35,475 nt of DNA from DATEJJ01 sp039649115 (GCA_039649115.1 JBBWZQ010000033.1:1-35475), one strand, 5' to 3'; counted from the first letter of the stretch, positions 6,899 through 15,935 are shown. Made by a program: numbers and translations. The notes: a model not told the origin generated them from the letters alone.

Positions 6899-9114
6899 GG
6901 GGTGAGCGGGAAGGCGGCGTGAGGGTGGACCAGAACGGCACGGCGCCGAGGCAAGCCACGTCCGCCGGCGGCACCGCCGCGACGGAGGAGTCGCAGGCTG
7001 CGCCAGACTCCGCCCCAGGCCCCGATCCGGTGCCCGAGCCGCCGCCAGTCGTGTCAGATGAGGCCGGTTCCGCGGATCCGGCCGAGCCGGAGCTGAACGC
7101 CGCAACCGGAACGACAACCACGGAGACGACAACCACGGAGACGACGACTGCGGAGACGACGTCGCCGGCCGAGGAGGGAACGGCCAAGGCGGAGACGGCC
7201 AAGGCGGAGACGGCCAAGGCGGAGACGGCCAAGGCGGAGACGCGGACGGCAGGGGCACAGCCGGCGGAGACGCAACCGGCGGAAGTGCCCGAGGCCCCGG
7301 TCGAGGGGCCGGCGACGAGCGGGAAGCCCGCCGAGGTCGAGGTGACCAAGTGGACCCACTTCAGCCCGGAGCCGGATCGGGTACCCGGTCGGGCCGAGCG
7401 GATCCTCGGCCGCGTCGGGCGGTTCTGGATCCACGAGTGGACACTCGCCGCACTCGGCGCCGTCGCGCTTGCCGTGATCATGACGTGGCCGTGCGCGCTG
7501 CACCCGTCGACGACCATCCCCTCCGACATCTGGGACCCGACGCTGCAGGCCTGGGAGATGGCGTGGGCGGGCCACATCATGACCACCGACCCGGGCCAGC
7601 TGTGGAACGCCAACGCGTTCTATCCCGACCCCTACAGCTTCGCGTTCTCCGACACCCTCCTCGGGTACCTGCCGGCGAGCCTGATCGGCACCGGGCCGAC
7701 CGCCGCGCTCGTCCGGTACAACATCATGTTCATCCTGCTGCACGCGCTCGCCTTCTTCGGCGCGTACGCGCTGGTGCGCCAGCTCGGCGGGGCCCGGATC
7801 GCCGCGGCCGTTGCCGGTGCGGCCTTCGCCTATACGCCCTGGCGGTGGGGGCAGGCCGGGCACATGCACGTCCTGTCCATCGGCGGGATCGCGCTGAGCC
7901 TCGCCATGCTCGCCCGGGGCCACGGCTTCTCGCTGGTGCGCGACGAGGTCCGGCGGCGACGACGACCGGGTTGGGCGATCGCCGGCTGGCTCACCGCCAC
8001 CTGGCAGATGAGCCTGGGCTTCGGCATCGGCCTGCCCTTCGCCTACGCGCTGGCCGGGCTGTTCGTGCTCGCGGTCGTGGCCTGGCTGGCCGGCGGGCGG
8101 CGCCCGCTGGGCCGGCGCCTGATCATCGCGGACGGTGTGGGGCTGCTGGTGTTCGGCGCGGTCGGCGCGCTGCTCGCCCAGCCGTACCTGAAGGTGCTGC
8201 GCCTGCATCCGGAGGCGAAGCGCTCGATCCAGGACATCCAGATGTACTCGCCGACGATCCGCTCGTTCTTCACGGCGCCGGAGCAGTCGCTGTTCTGGGG
8301 CTCGGCGCATGCCGCCGCCCGCGCCGCCATGCCCTACCCGGCGGAGACCACCCTGCTGGTCGGGTTCACCCTGCTCGGTCTCGCATTCGCCGGCGTCTTC
8401 TTCTCCACCTGGTCGGTCCGCGCCCGGCTGTGTCTGGTCGCCGGCACGCTCGGCAGCGGCATCCTCGCGCTGGGCACCAACTTCCACGGCGGCAGGTACA
8501 GCTACGTCCCGCTGTTCAACCACCTTCCGGGCTGGAGCGCGATCCGCACGCCCGGCCGGCTCGTCATCTGGGTCACCCTGCTGCTCGCCATCCTCGCCGC
8601 CGGCGCGGTGAGCGCCCTGGTCCAGCGTTCGACCGACCTCGTCTCGGAGCGGATACCGTCCCGACCCGGGCTGGCGCTGCGCCTGTTCCTGCTGCTCCCG
8701 CTCGTACTGGTGCTCGCCGAGGGCACCAACTGGAAGAACCTCCCGCACCCCGCCGTACCGGCGCAACCGGCCGCCATGCGCACGGTCGGCGCACCGGTCA
8801 TGGTGCTGCCCAGCGATCCGCTCACCGACATGAACATCATGCTGTGGTCGACCACGTCCTTCCCCAGGATGGTCAACGGGAACAGCGGCTTCTACCCCAC
8901 CGACCAGACGCACACGCGCGACGTCGTCAAGACCTTCCCCGACCAGCCGAGCGTGGAGTACCTGCGCCAGCTCGGCGTGCGCTACGTGCTCGTGGTCAAG
9001 GAGCGGGCGGCGGGTGGCGACTACGCGAAGGCGGCCGCCACCGACACCCCGATCGACGGGCTGGGGATCAACCGCGAGGACAAGGGCGACACGATCCTCT
9101 ACACGCTGAGCTAA
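6886..9114 (+). CDS. Polytopic membrane protein, GT-C glycosyltransferase-like
   Basis: 742 residues. Residues 1 to about 180 are a low-complexity, Thr/Glu/Ala-rich cytoplasmic region with two sets of pentapeptide repeats (TTTTE and AKAET). From about 183 to 620 there are many hydrophobic segments (for example LAALGAVALAVIMTW, IMFILLHALAFFGAYAL, LIIADGVGLLVFGAVGALLA), followed by a soluble C-terminal part. The first outside loop contains PSDIWDPTLQAWEMAWAGH; acidic residues there match the metal-binding loop of GT-C enzymes that use lipid-linked sugars. The sugar and acceptor are unknown. The start is uncertain: GTG 6886 in the 16-bp repeats, or in-frame GTG 6919 behind GGGAAGG. The stop overlaps the stop of the convergent GT87 gene (CTAA, 9111-9114). 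Confidence 0.75.
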   Translation: MSEVRGEREGGVRVDQNGTAPRQATSAGGTAATEESQAAPDSAPGPDPVPEPPPVVSDEAGSADPAEPELNAATGTTTTETTTTETTTAETTSPAEEGTAKAETAKAETAKAETAKAETRTAGAQPAETQPAEVPEAPVEGPATSGKPAEVEVTKWTHFSPEPDRVPGRAERILGRVGRFWIHEWTLAALGAVALAVIMTWPCALHPSTTIPSDIWDPTLQAWEMAWAGHIMTTDPGQLWNANAFYPDPYSFAFSDTLLGYLPASLIGTGPTAALVRYNIMFILLHALAFFGAYALVRQLGGARIAAAVAGAAFAYTPWRWGQAGHMHVLSIGGIALSLAMLARGHGFSLVRDEVRRRRRPGWAIAGWLTATWQMSLGFGIGLPFAYALAGLFVLAVVAWLAGGRRPLGRRLIIADGVGLLVFGAVGALLAQPYLKVLRLHPEAKRSIQDIQMYSPTIRSFFTAPEQSLFWGSAHAAARAAMPYPAETTLLVGFTLLGLAFAGVFFSTWSVRARLCLVAGTLGSGILALGTNFHGGRYSYVPLFNHLPGWSAIRTPGRLVIWVTLLLAILAAGAVSALVQRSTDLVSERIPSRPGLALRLFLLLPLVLVLAEGTNWKNLPHPAVPAQPAAMRTVGAPVMVLPSDPLTDMNIMLWSTTSFPRMVNGNSGFYPTDQTHTRDVVKTFPDQPSVEYLRQLGVRYVLVVKERAAGGDYAKAAATDTPIDGLGINREDKGDTILYTLS
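7111..7239 (+). repeat. Two in-frame 15-bp minisatellites
   Basis: ACGACAACCACGGAG is repeated at 7111 and 7126, with a variant at 7141. ACGGCCAAGGCGGAG is present in four perfect copies at 7180, 7195, 7210 and 7225. Both units are 15 bases, so gain or loss of copies keeps the frame and only lengthens or shortens the cytoplasmic N-terminus of the membrane protein. Four identical copies at the DNA level suggest recent expansion. Confidence 0.92.
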
Positions 9115-10604
9115 GCCAGCTCGGGCGTCGTGACCAGTCCACGCCGGGACCGGTCGCGCAGCGATCTGACCCAGTCCGCGTCCGGCGCGCCGTCGAAGAC
9201 GCCGCCGTCGGGGTCGTCGTCGTACGTCTGGCGCACGGCGTCCCGGTGCGGGCGCAGGATGTCGCGGACGATGAACCCGGCCAGGACGCACACCGTGACC
9301 AGCCGCAGCATGGCGGCGCTCACGAACACCCACTCCGGGAAGACCCCTTTGCCGGAGGCACCCATCAGCTCGCCGTAGAAGGCGACGAAGTAGCAGAGCT
9401 CACCGAACTGCCAGAGCAGGAAGGCGCCCCACCGGGGCCGGGCGAGCACGGCGAGCGGCAACAGCCAGAGCACGTACTGCTGCGACCAGACCTTGGAGAA
9501 GACGAGGAACGCGGCCACCACCAGGAACCCGACCTGGGCGAGGCGCGGCCGGCGCGGCGCCAGGAAGATCAGCAGCGCGATGCCCAGGCAGGCCAACGCG
9601 AACAGCGCGTACGTGAGCCAGTTCAGTGCGTTGATGTTGATGGACAGCCAGTTGAAGCCGGGCAGGTGGCCACCGATCGGGAAATGCTCGCCGATGTACC
9701 ACAGCGTGCCCCAGTCGATGGGGCGGGTCCGGTTCACATGGAAGAACGTGCGCCAGGAGTTTGTGAAGCCGAGCGCGACGGGCAGGTTGACCAGCACCCA
9801 CACCACGACCCCGACGGTGCTCGCGATGACCGCGTGGGCGAACCGCCGGGCGCGCAGGCCGAGCAGCAGGAGCGGGATGAACAGGAAGCCCGGCCAGAGC
9901 TTGGCGGCGGTACCGAGGCCCAGCAGCGCGCCGGCGAGCAGCGGGTGCCGCTTGGCCCACGCGTACAGGCCGAAGACCGCGAAGCCGACCGCGAGCAGGT
10001 CCCAGTTCACCGTCGCGGTGAGGATCAGCGCGGGGGAGACGGCGAACAGGGCCACGTCCCACGGTCGGCGGCGGCGCAGCGCGAGCATTGCCGCGACGCT
10101 CGCCACCGCGATGGCGCCCAGGGTGATCACGTTGAGGTTGAAGAACCACTCGCCCTGGTTCAGCTGCGGCCGGTGCGTGCCGAGCGCGTGTACCGGCAGG
10201 CCGAGCAGGCCCATGAAGGCACCGGTGAGCACCGGGTACTCGACCGCGTGGTCGGCGTACGGCAGCTGGCCGTCGGACAGGCCCTCGGCGTAGTACAGGG
10301 CCAGCACGTCGGTGTAGCACATCTGCCGGTACTGCTTGAGGTTGCTCCAGGCACCGTCCTGGCAGGGCGACTTCTGCACCCAGTTCAGGGCCAGTGACAG
10401 GCAGACCAGCGCGAGGACGATCCTCGCGGCGGTCCAGAAGCGGCCGGACCGGCGGGGACCGACGGCGTGCTCGCCGAGCGGTCCACCGATCGCCTCGGAC
10501 AGCCCCCGGACGAACTCGTCCGAGCCCGACGGCCGGTCGACCGGCCCAGGTTGGTACAGCTCGTCCTCGTACGGCTCGGCAGCCTCTTCCACACCCACGC
10601 TCAT
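9111..10604 (-). CDS. GT87-family (DUF2029) integral membrane glycosyltransferase
   Basis: 497 residues starting MSVGVEEAAEPYEDELYQPG, chosen over an upstream extension that would run into the PBP gene. After a roughly 55-residue acidic cytoplasmic N-terminus come about ten membrane segments. The first outside loop has CQDGAWSNLKQYRQMCYTDV, LALYYAEGL, LPYADHAVEYPVLTG, which is the GT87 signature with the VEYP motif. Known GT87 members are polyprenyl-phosphate-mannose-dependent alpha-mannosyltransferases of mycobacterial lipoglycans; the substrate here is unknown. The gene follows the PBP by about 45 bases on the same strand, as Rv0051 follows ponA1 in M. tuberculosis, suggesting co-transcription and an envelope role. 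Confidence 0.85.
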   Translation of the reverse strand: MSVGVEEAAEPYEDELYQPGPVDRPSGSDEFVRGLSEAIGGPLGEHAVGPRRSGRFWTAARIVLALVCLSLALNWVQKSPCQDGAWSNLKQYRQMCYTDVLALYYAEGLSDGQLPYADHAVEYPVLTGAFMGLLGLPVHALGTHRPQLNQGEWFFNLNVITLGAIAVASVAAMLALRRRRPWDVALFAVSPALILTATVNWDLLAVGFAVFGLYAWAKRHPLLAGALLGLGTAAKLWPGFLFIPLLLLGLRARRFAHAVIASTVGVVVWVLVNLPVALGFTNSWRTFFHVNRTRPIDWGTLWYIGEHFPIGGHLPGFNWLSININALNWLTYALFALACLGIALLIFLAPRRPRLAQVGFLVVAAFLVFSKVWSQQYVLWLLPLAVLARPRWGAFLLWQFGELCYFVAFYGELMGASGKGVFPEWVFVSAAMLRLVTVCVLAGFIVRDILRPHRDAVRQTYDDDPDGGVFDGAPDADWVRSLRDRSRRGLVTTPELA

Positions 10605-10650
10605 GGCCTGACATCCTGCCCGATCCGGTGGCTCATCTGCCACCGAAGGG

Positions 10651-13395
10651 CTAGCGGCTCCTTCGCGGCGTGGGGAAGCCGTTGCCGCCACCGTTGCCAC
10701 CGTTGCCCGGGCTCGGGCTGGTGGCGGGTGAACTGCTCGGGCAGAAGAGCGGGATCGCGCAGTTGCCCTGGTTGCCGTTTCCGTTTCCGTTGCCGTTGCC
10801 GCCGTTGTTGCCGGGCGCGGGCAGGCTCGGCTGGGGCGCCGGGGACTGCAGCTCACCGAGGGTCACGTCGCCCACGCCGACCTTGTCCGAGAACCCGACC
10901 TTCGGGTACTTCTTCAGGGCGGCGTTCATGAAGGCCTTCCAGACCGGACCGGGCAGCGTCGCGCCGAAGATCTTCTTGCCGCTCTTCATCTTGATCGGCT
11001 GCTCTTTGCCGGCGTTGCCGACCCAGACCGCGGTGGCCAGTTGGTTGGGGGTGAACCCGACGAACCACGCGTGCGCGTTGTCGGTGTTGCTGTTGCCGTA
11101 CTGCCAGGTGCCGGTCTTGCCGCCGGCCTCGCGGCCACCGGCCAGGATGACGCCCTTGTCGCCGTTGTTCGCGCCCGGGTCCAGGACCTGTCGCATGGCC
11201 CACTGCTCATCGGTGACCATTTCGGGCGTGATGCCGATCGAAGTCAGCGGGGTCTGCTTGATCTGCTCCTGGTACACGGTCTGCGCGCCGCGCATCACCT
11301 TGGCCACGAAGTGGGACTTCACCCCGACGCCGCCACCGGCGATCGCCGCGACGCCCGTCGCCTGGTCCTGCACGGTGATCCCGAACTGCCCGATGGAAAG
11401 TTCCGTGCTGAACCGGCTGGGCACCAGTTGCTCGCCAGGGTGCGTACCGGTCAGCTCGATCCGGTCACCGGTCGGGTTCTGCGAGTCGTTGGCCCACATG
11501 TAGTTGATGCCCATCGCGTGCGCCACGTCGAGTACCTTGGCCGCGCCGACCTTCTCGCCCACCGCGTAGAAGACCGTGTTCATGGACTGCTGCAGCGCCT
11601 TCCACAGCGGGCAGCCCGCCGCGCAACTGGACCCCGCGTTGGTGATCGGACCCAGCTTGCCCTTGACCCGGTTCTCCTTCGGGAACTCCCGGCTGTGCGG
11701 CCCGTACCAGTACGAGTCGATCGAGATGCCGGACTGCAGCGCGGCCGCCAGCGTATAGATCTTGAAGGTGGAGCCGGGCGGGTGGTGACCGCCGCTCCAG
11801 TTGCCGTCGCCGAGGACCGGGTCGCGGTAGATGCCCGCGTAGTCGAAGGCGGAGCCCTTGTCGTTGCCGTAGTAGGCCATCACCCGGCCGGTCTTCGGCT
11901 GCACCGCGACGAGGGCGGCCTGCAGGTTCGCGGGCTGGCCGTAGATCGGGGAGGTCTTGCTGGTGTGGCTCGCGGCGGCGACCGCGTCCTTCTCCATGTC
12001 CTTGTCGATCGTGGTAATGATCTTGTAGCCGCCGTTCTTGAGGTCGTCACCCGGGAACATCGGGGTCCCGTCGGCCTTTGTCAGGTGGCTCAGCTCGTCC
12101 ATCACGTGATGGACGACCAGACCGGTCGGCGTGTCCTTGCCGAACTCGGCCGCGCTCTCCAGGGTGGTGTTCGGCTTGAGCACGTTGGTCGGGTACTTCA
12201 TCGTGTTGAACTGATCTTGCGTGATGTACTTCAGCTTGAGCATGTTCGGCTTGATGTAGTTGGTGAACCGGATCTTCGCCGTCGCCGGGTGGGTCGCCGG
12301 ATCGTAGGTGCCCGCGCCGGGATCCTTGATGGTCCCGGCCAGCACCATGCTCTCCTCGGCCGTGAGGTCCTTCGCGTGCTTGCCGAAGTACGCCTCCGCC
12401 GCCGCCTCGGCGCCGTACGCACCGCGGCCGAAGTACACGATGTTCAGGTACATCTCCATGATCTTGTCTTTGCTGTACTTCTGGTCCATCTTCATGGCGA
12501 CGGCGGCTTCTTTGATCTTCACCGAGAACGTCCGGTCGGTCACCTTCTGGTCGACCACCTGCCGGGCGTACTGCTGGGTGATGGTGGAACCGCCCTGCGT
12601 GTTGCCGCCCCGCACGTTGTTCCAGGCGGCCCGGACGATGCCGCGGACGGAGACGCCGGAGTTGGTGTAGAACGTGTTGTCCTCGGTGGCCACCACCGCC
12701 TTCGGCAGCCACGGCGATATCTGGGCGAGGCTGACGAGCGTGCGGTTCTGCTGGCCGAACTTGGCCATCGGCGTCTTGCCGTCGGAGTAGTAGACGGTGG
12801 TCGACTCCTTCGGCGTGTAGTCGGCCGGCATGGGCACCTTGTCGAAGTAGTAGGTGCCGCCGACCACGGTCAGGCCGGTGAGCATGACCATCAGGGCCAC
12901 CGCCGACAGGATCAGGTTGCGCCGGCGCGCCTTCTTGCTCCGGGCCTTCGCCGCCCGGGCCCGCTCTCCGGGCGGACCCGGGGGGCCGCCCGGACCGTCC
13001 AGGCGGCCGGACCGCCGCGGTGCGTGGGGATCGTCGAGGGGTCCGGTGAAGTCTTCCGGAGAGCCGACCGACGCGCGACCGACGGACGCCCGCCCGGTCG
13101 CGCCGCCGACCGACGCGCGACCGCTGATGGCACCGGTACCGTAGCCGGGCTCGCCGCCCGAGGGGTCGTACGCGTCGGAGTACCCGCCGCCCGGCCGCAC
13201 GTTGGCCCGGCCGACGGAGGCGCGACCGGTGGAGGCACCCGCGGACACCGCCCGGGTGGACTGCCGGTCCATGTCCCGGTACGCGTCGTAAGGGTCGTAC
13301 GGTCCTTCGTCGTGACCGCCCTGCCCACCGCCGCTGCCCGGCACCCGGGCCCGACCGTGGACGGAGTTCGTCGAGTCGCCGTAGGACGAGTTCAT
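10651..13395 (-). CDS. ponA: Class A penicillin-binding protein (transglycosylase/transpeptidase)
   Basis: 914 residues, a bifunctional enzyme that polymerises lipid II and cross-links peptidoglycan. A roughly 155-residue cytoplasmic N-terminus is rich in G, R and S with several GRASVG repeats. A transmembrane helix follows at about 160-183. The GT51 domain (about 200-385) has catalytic Glu238 in VVATEDNTFY and the GGSTITQQYARQ motif (268-279). The transpeptidase domain has the SxxK motif S542-T-F-K545, the SxN motif S604-M-N606 and KTG 760-762. The tail is Pro/Gly/Asn-rich, with NGNGNGN repeats and two cysteines (C879, C885). ATG start with a weak AGGGTG site. It precedes the GT87 gene and follows DUF5318, as in other Actinobacteria. 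Confidence 0.95.
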   Translation of the reverse strand: MNSSYGDSTNSVHGRARVPGSGGGQGGHDEGPYDPYDAYRDMDRQSTRAVSAGASTGRASVGRANVRPGGGYSDAYDPSGGEPGYGTGAISGRASVGGATGRASVGRASVGSPEDFTGPLDDPHAPRRSGRLDGPGGPPGPPGERARAAKARSKKARRRNLILSAVALMVMLTGLTVVGGTYYFDKVPMPADYTPKESTTVYYSDGKTPMAKFGQQNRTLVSLAQISPWLPKAVVATEDNTFYTNSGVSVRGIVRAAWNNVRGGNTQGGSTITQQYARQVVDQKVTDRTFSVKIKEAAVAMKMDQKYSKDKIMEMYLNIVYFGRGAYGAEAAAEAYFGKHAKDLTAEESMVLAGTIKDPGAGTYDPATHPATAKIRFTNYIKPNMLKLKYITQDQFNTMKYPTNVLKPNTTLESAAEFGKDTPTGLVVHHVMDELSHLTKADGTPMFPGDDLKNGGYKIITTIDKDMEKDAVAAASHTSKTSPIYGQPANLQAALVAVQPKTGRVMAYYGNDKGSAFDYAGIYRDPVLGDGNWSGGHHPPGSTFKIYTLAAALQSGISIDSYWYGPHSREFPKENRVKGKLGPITNAGSSCAAGCPLWKALQQSMNTVFYAVGEKVGAAKVLDVAHAMGINYMWANDSQNPTGDRIELTGTHPGEQLVPSRFSTELSIGQFGITVQDQATGVAAIAGGGVGVKSHFVAKVMRGAQTVYQEQIKQTPLTSIGITPEMVTDEQWAMRQVLDPGANNGDKGVILAGGREAGGKTGTWQYGNSNTDNAHAWFVGFTPNQLATAVWVGNAGKEQPIKMKSGKKIFGATLPGPVWKAFMNAALKKYPKVGFSDKVGVGDVTLGELQSPAPQPSLPAPGNNGGNGNGNGNGNQGNCAIPLFCPSSSPATSPSPGNGGNGGGNGFPTPRRSR

Positions 13396-13559
13396 TCGTC
13401 ACACCCTGCCGCTCGGGGTGGCGACGGAGGCACCACCACCCGCCTGCCGTGACCTACACCACGAAAGAAGAAAAAGCGCTCTGTCCGAAATAACGGGACT
13501 TATCGGGTCCACGATGTGCCACTCACCCGATCTTCCGCAGCCGACCGGATGAGTGGCGA

Positions 13560-13982
13560 TCATTCGGCTACCTCGCGCCGTCGCCGTACCTCGCGGTCGC
13601 TGGAGGAGCCGCCGACCAGCCCGTCCCGTCCGAGGAGGAACTGCTCGACCAGATGGTTCCAGCCACAGCCGCGGCACACCTCGACCACGTACACCTGGAA
13701 CTCACGGAACGTCATCGCCAGCACCGACAGCTCAGTCCTCGCGCGTGCCTGCCCGGCGGACTGCTTGAGCTCGTCGCCATAGATGTAGTGCACGTGCGTC
13801 AGGTTCTCCCGCCGGCAGACGGGGCACCGGAAGTCGGTCGGCTCGCCGTGGAAGCGTGCGGCGTTCTTGAGGTAGGGCGAGGCATCGCAGACCTCGTACG
13901 TGCCCACCCTGCCCGAATACACCTCACGCAGCAGCGCCCGCTTCTGAAGCGAGTAGTCCACAATCTGCCGCTGCGTACGCAT
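13560..13982 (-). CDS. DUF5318 zinc-ribbon protein (Rv0049-like)
   Basis: 140 residues, starting MRTQRQIVDYSLQKRALLRE. Two CxxC pairs, C53/C56 (FRCPVCRRENLTHVH) and C103/C106 (EVCRGCGWNHLVEQF), form a probable zinc ribbon. The conserved DASPYLKNAARFHGEPT precedes the first pair. The family has no established function; the position just upstream of the PBP gene is conserved in mycobacteria (Rv0049-ponA1). Cytoplasmic by composition. The ATG at 13980-13982 gives the family N-terminus. The gene is divergent from padR, with 179 bases between them. Confidence 0.85.
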   Translation of the reverse strand: MRTQRQIVDYSLQKRALLREVYSGRVGTYEVCDASPYLKNAARFHGEPTDFRCPVCRRENLTHVHYIYGDELKQSAGQARARTELSVLAMTFREFQVYVVEVCRGCGWNHLVEQFLLGRDGLVGGSSSDREVRRRREVAE

Positions 13983-14074
13983 GCGGAAGAGGGTACGCGC
14001 CTCCGGCCGCGCGGGCGACTCCCGTCACGATCCGTAAGGATGCGAGGCCCGACTGTCTCACACGAGGCCACCAG

Positions 14075-14128
14075 TTGCCAAAGGTAGCGGCGCGTTCTAC
14101 CGTTGCGATGTATCGGCCCGATACATCG
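14075..14128 (+). promoter_or_regulatory. padR promoter with a perfect palindromic operator at the start site
   Basis: TTGCCA (14075-14080) and TACCGT (14098-14103) are separated by 17 bases, a good sigma-70-type promoter with a predicted start near 14110. CGATGTATCGG (14106-14116) and CCGATACATCG (14118-14128) form a perfect 11-bp inverted repeat around one base, directly over that start site. The palindrome contains ATGT...ACAT, the half-site type described for PadR proteins, so autorepression is likely. Confidence 0.65.
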
Positions 14129-14161
14129 GGCTGACGGATCCGAGGAGCGAGGAGGGGGAAG

Positions 14162-14776
14162 GTGCTCGATCTCGCCATCCTCGGCCTCCTGCACGAGTCC
14201 CCGATGCACGGGTACGAACTGCGCAAGCAGTTGGCGGCAAAACTCGGGACAATCCGGGCGGCGATCTCGTACGGCTCCCTCTACCCGACCCTCCGCCGGC
14301 TACACACGGCGGGTTGGATCACCGAGGAGGCTGGTCCGGCCGCGGCCAGGCAGACCGAGGTGCCCCCGCTGACCAGCCGGCGCGGCCGGGTCGTCTACAA
14401 GATCACCGCGGACGGCAAGGAGCGCTTCCAGGAGCTGCTCGCCCAGGCCGGCCCGGAGACCTACGACGACACCGGCTTCGGCGTCCATTTCGCCTTCTTC
14501 TCCCGCACCGACCACGACACCCGCCTGCGGATCCTGGAGGGTCGCCGGCGACGGATCGAGGAGCGGCGCGAAGGGCTGCGCGACGCGCTGTCCCGGGCCG
14601 CCGAGCGTCTCGACGCGTACACCCTCGAGCTGCAGCGCCACGGCCTCGACGGGTGCGAGCGGGAGGTGCGGTGGCTGGAGGAGCTGATCGCGACGGAGCG
14701 ATCGGGTGGCCAACCCGGCCAGCAGAGCCAGGAAGGCCGGCAAGGCCGCGGTGGCCGGGAGGGCCCGGTCACCTGA
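14162..14776 (+). CDS. PadR-family transcriptional regulator
   Basis: 204 residues. The N-terminal winged helix is typical of PadR: MLDLAILGLLHESPMHGYEL, then AISYGSLYPTLRRLHTAGWI and the beta wing with YKITADGKERFQEL. A C-terminal helical region (about 115-180) resembles the PadR dimerisation domain; the last 25 residues are a Gln/Gly-rich tail. The GTG start lies behind GAGGAGGGGGAAG. A regulator of this family precedes ino1 in M. tuberculosis (Rv0047c-Rv0046c), so the pair is an old arrangement. It probably binds the palindrome in its own promoter and may also affect ino1, 59 bases downstream, and the divergent DUF5318 gene. The effector is unknown. Confidence 0.92.
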   Translation: MLDLAILGLLHESPMHGYELRKQLAAKLGTIRAAISYGSLYPTLRRLHTAGWITEEAGPAAARQTEVPPLTSRRGRVVYKITADGKERFQELLAQAGPETYDDTGFGVHFAFFSRTDHDTRLRILEGRRRRIEERREGLRDALSRAAERLDAYTLELQRHGLDGCEREVRWLEELIATERSGGQPGQQSQEGRQGRGGREGPVT

Positions 14777-14781
14777 CAACC

Positions 14782-14805
14782 CCGCTTCCGGACACGCCGG
14801 AGCGG
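14782..14805 (+). promoter_or_regulatory. Hairpin between padR and ino1
   Basis: CCGCTTCCGG (14782-14791) pairs with CCGGAGCGG (14797-14805) around ACACG, a 9-bp stem with one bulged T. It starts five bases after the padR stop and ends 30 bases before the ino1 start. No U-tract follows, so it looks more like an attenuating or mRNA-stabilising hairpin than a full terminator. Confidence 0.4.
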
Positions 14806-14835
14806 CCGTGATGAAACATGAAGGAGGCACTTGCG

Positions 14836-15915
14836 ATGAGCTCCGTCCGCGTAGCGGTCGTCGGTGTCGGTAACTGCGCCTCGTCCCTGGTCCAGGGCGT
14901 GGAGTACTACCGCGATGCCGACCCCAAAGAGCGCGTTCCGGGTCTCATGCACGTCACCTTCGGCGACTACCACGTGCGGGATGTGGAGTTCGTCGCGGCG
15001 TTCGACGTGGACGCCAAGAAGGTGGGGCGAGACCTGGCCGAAGCGATCGTGGCCAGCGAGAACAACACGATCAAGATCTGCGATGTACCGCCGACCGGGG
15101 TGACCGTGCAGCGCGGGCCCACCCTGGACGGCCTTGGCAAGTACTACCGCGAGACGGTGCAGGAGTCCGACGAGGAGCCGGTCGACGTGGTGCGCGCGCT
15201 GCGCGAGGCCCGCGTCGACGTCGTCGTCTCCTACCTGCCGGTGGGCTCGGAGGCGGCGGACAAGTTCTACGCCCAGGCGGCGATCGACGCCGGCTGCGGC
15301 TTCGTCAACGCGCTTCCGGTGTTCATCGCCTCCGACCCGGTGTGGGCCAGGAAGTTCGAGGATGCCGGGCTGCCGATCGTCGGAGACGACATCAAGAGCC
15401 AGGTGGGGGCGACCATCGTGCACCGCGCGCTGGCCAGGCTGTTCGAGGACCGGGGCGTGGAACTGCAGCGCACGTACCAGCTCAACTTCGGCGGCAACAT
15501 GGACTTCATGAACATGCTGGAGCGCGACCGGCTGGTCTCCAAGAAGATCTCGAAGACCCAGTCGGTCACCTCGCAGATCCCGCACGAGATGGAGAAGACC
15601 AACGTCCACATCGGACCTTCCGACCACGTACCGTGGCTGCTGGACCGCAAGTGGGCACACATCCGGCTGGAGGGCAAGGCGTTCGGCGACGTACCGCTGA
15701 ATGTCGACCTCAAGCTGGAGGTGTGGGACTCGCCGAACTCCGCGGGCATCATCATCGACGCGCTGCGCGCCTGCAAGATCGCGATGGACCGGAAGGTCGC
15801 GGGGCCCCTCCTCTCGGCCTCCAGCTACTTCATGAAGTCGCCGCCCGTGCAGTACTCGGACACTGAGGCGCGCGCGGCCGTCGAGAAGTTCATCCAGGGC
15901 GAGATCACCCGCTGA
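14836..15915 (+). CDS. ino1: Inositol-3-phosphate (myo-inositol-1-phosphate) synthase
   Basis: 359 residues. It converts glucose-6-phosphate to inositol phosphate with NAD+, the first step towards phosphatidylinositol and mycothiol in Actinobacteria. The Rossmann motif VAVVGVGNCASSLVQGVEYY is at the N-terminus. Further family segments are SYLPVGSEAADKFYAQAAI, VGDDIKSQVGATIVHR, QLNFGGNMDFMNM and LEVWDSPNSAGIIIDALRAC. The length fits the short actinobacterial/archaeal type. Start: ATG 14836 lies eight bases after AAGGAGG (14820-14827), which rules out the ATG at 14818 just in front of that site. A strong terminator follows. Confidence 0.97.
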   Translation: MSSVRVAVVGVGNCASSLVQGVEYYRDADPKERVPGLMHVTFGDYHVRDVEFVAAFDVDAKKVGRDLAEAIVASENNTIKICDVPPTGVTVQRGPTLDGLGKYYRETVQESDEEPVDVVRALREARVDVVVSYLPVGSEAADKFYAQAAIDAGCGFVNALPVFIASDPVWARKFEDAGLPIVGDDIKSQVGATIVHRALARLFEDRGVELQRTYQLNFGGNMDFMNMLERDRLVSKKISKTQSVTSQIPHEMEKTNVHIGPSDHVPWLLDRKWAHIRLEGKAFGDVPLNVDLKLEVWDSPNSAGIIIDALRACKIAMDRKVAGPLLSASSYFMKSPPVQYSDTEARAAVEKFIQGEITR

Positions 15916-15935
15916 TCCAGACGACCGAGACCGTG

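Noticed and set aside
7350..10397. 1015-codon plus-strand frame across the membrane protein and GT87 genes
   Set aside because: It spans two real genes on opposite strands and has the Arg/Pro-rich composition of a frame shadow.
12990..13260. CRISPR-like repeats in the PBP N-terminus
   Set aside because: The repeats encode GRASVG-type peptides in frame within the PBP gene, with irregular spacing and no unique spacers.
14811..14873. A 20-codon upstream frame overlapping the ino1 start (MKHEGG...)
   Set aside because: It has no ribosome site of its own and its first codons are the ino1 Shine-Dalgarno sequence; coincidence is the simpler reading.
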